The notes below the pieces were generated by a model. It was not told the origin of the DNA. It made no database searches and saw nothing but the letters and a program-made list of their open reading frames with translations. A stretch of 34,695 bases of DNA, from contig NZ_SLWU01000026.1 of NCBI RefSeq assembly GCF_004345675.1, forward strand, positions 1 to 34,695. Direction: 5' to 3'. A program made the position numbers and the translations under genes. This document shows, in pieces, positions 33,994 through 34,695 of the stretch. Each line of letters opens with the position of its first letter. The stretch's first letter is position 1. The stretch comes from Caldanaerobacter subterraneus (GTDB taxonomy: Bacteria; Bacillota; Thermoanaerobacteria; Thermoanaerobacterales; Thermoanaerobacteraceae).

Positions 33994-34029
33994 CGGCAGG
34001 GAGTAAAATATTGCTCCTTGCTGTTTTTT
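33993..34029 (+). terminator. terminator after the CofE-like gene
   Basis: ACGGCAGGGAG (33993-34003) pairs with CTCCTTGCTGT (34014-34024), with two G-T pairs, then a TTTTTT tract. It lies in the 39-base gap to the convergent gene. Confidence 0.85.
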
Positions 34030-34032
34030 ATA

Positions 34033-34695
34033 TTAGAGTTTTTGAAAATTTTCCAGGTCTATATTGTAAATTTTCTTGCAACTTTCTATAACCATTTTCT
34101 TTAATTTTTCATGCCCACATATTTTTGAAAGATTTACAGCCTTTAAAAGAGAGTCCATGTAGTTTTCTCTATTAAGCTTAAATTCGGCAATTCCCTTTCT
34201 GAAGTATAAAAGGGCTAAGCCATTTAAAGTCTTGTTTTCTGCACAAGTTTTAATACCCTGCTCTGCGTAGTAAAGCGCCTTATCATATATGGAAGCCAGG
34301 TAATACGCATAGGAGAGGTTATAATATACCCTAACTCTTTCTTCTACATTGTCTGGCTCCAGTGCTTCCAAGCAGAAAAGGAGCATCTCTATGCTTTTTT
34401 CGGATTCTTTTTCTCTTACTATAAGAGCTATATTCATCAAGATTCTAACTTCCATACTGCTGTACACAAAGCGGGTATAGTTAGAAAGAGAAAAATCTGG
34501 TATAGTGAGTTTCATGGCTTCAATCAATTTTTCTAAAGCCTTTTCATAATCATTATTTACAGTTTTTTCAATAACAGACTCCACTAACAAGAGAAGTTGT
34601 TTCAATAATCGAATGTAATAAAGGCTCATTTTCCCTTCATCAATTATTTTTTTAAGTTCTTTGAGGTCCTTTTTCAAATCTTCAAATTCTCCACC
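34033..34695 (-). CDS. TPR-type helical-repeat protein, 5' end beyond the window
   Basis: At least 220 residues remain; the frame is open through the window edge (upstream codons read GGEFED before the TTG at 34675-34677), so the N-terminus is missing. The visible part is all helical with TPR-like pairs such as VRVYYNLSYAYYLASIYDKALYYAEQGI and LALLYFRKGIAEFKLNRENYMDSLLKAV. This pattern is common in the C-terminal part of XRE-family regulators and peptide-sensing proteins, where a helix-turn-helix comes first. Whether such a domain exists here lies outside the window. No specific function is claimed. Confidence 0.7.
   Translation of the reverse strand, partial: GGEFEDLKKDLKELKKIIDEGKMSLYYIRLLKQLLLLVESVIEKTVNNDYEKALEKLIEAMKLTIPDFSLSNYTRFVYSSMEVRILMNIALIVREKESEKSIEMLLFCLEALEPDNVEERVRVYYNLSYAYYLASIYDKALYYAEQGIKTCAENKTLNGLALLYFRKGIAEFKLNRENYMDSLLKAVNLSKICGHEKLKKMVIESCKKIYNIDLENFQKL

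Overview
The window is AT-rich Firmicutes DNA. Spore genes (spoIIE, gerA-type genes), many AGA/AGG and ATA codons, strong Shine-Dalgarno sites and frequent GTG/TTG starts point to a thermophilic, spore-forming clostridium. Gene content and protein sequences fit the Thermoanaerobacter/Caldanaerobacter group best; that placement is inferred from recognition, not from a search. The backbone tRNA-Glu - spoIIE - tilS - hpt - ftsH ... coaX ... folate genes ... lysS follows an order also known from Bacillus. Lineage-specific blocks are inserted into it.

Layout. 1-2.8 kb: an ECF sigma factor with a zinc-finger anti-sigma gene (minus strand, apparently broken near the window edge), a perfect 30-bp inverted repeat, an EamA transporter, a 307-base stretch with a promoter and a CsoR-like site, and a small methyltransferase. 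2.8-9.4 kb: tRNA-Glu, spoIIE (sporulation phosphatase), tilS, hpt and ftsH. 9.4-13 kb: an orphan PAS histidine kinase behind a possible sigma-H promoter, formate-tetrahydrofolate ligase, and a free-standing domain that elsewhere is the N-terminus of dihydropteroate synthase. 13-18.8 kb: a methylmalonyl-CoA module: split mutase (catalytic and B12 subunits), its G-protein chaperone, epimerase, carboxyltransferase subunit, a small accessory subunit and a biotin carrier. It interconverts succinyl-CoA and propionyl-CoA. No biotin carboxylase and no membrane sodium-pump subunit is present here.

18.8-20.3 kb: a probable pantothenate ECF transporter gene with a structured leader RNA, followed by coaX (pantothenate kinase), a coherent CoA-supply pair. 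20.3-24.5 kb: germinant-receptor genes with the B subunit divergent from A and C, the shared 93-base gap carrying two overlapping forespore-type promoters. 24.5-27.1 kb: a three-gene operon with its own promoter and operator: an HTH regulator, an unassigned protein, and a clear relative of cyanobacterial acyl-ACP reductase (fatty aldehyde synthesis) with the active-site cysteine kept. I consider this the most interesting module.

27.1-32.3 kb: greA (with a 16-bp leader hairpin), lysS, then folE-folP-folK plus a COG0720 tunnel-fold enzyme whose CExxHGH motif suggests it replaces the missing folB, then sfsA. 32.3-34.7 kb: a cell-wall amidase homologue that has lost all its zinc ligands, a CofE-like ligase in a lineage not known for F420, and the 3' part of a TPR-type protein that runs off the window.
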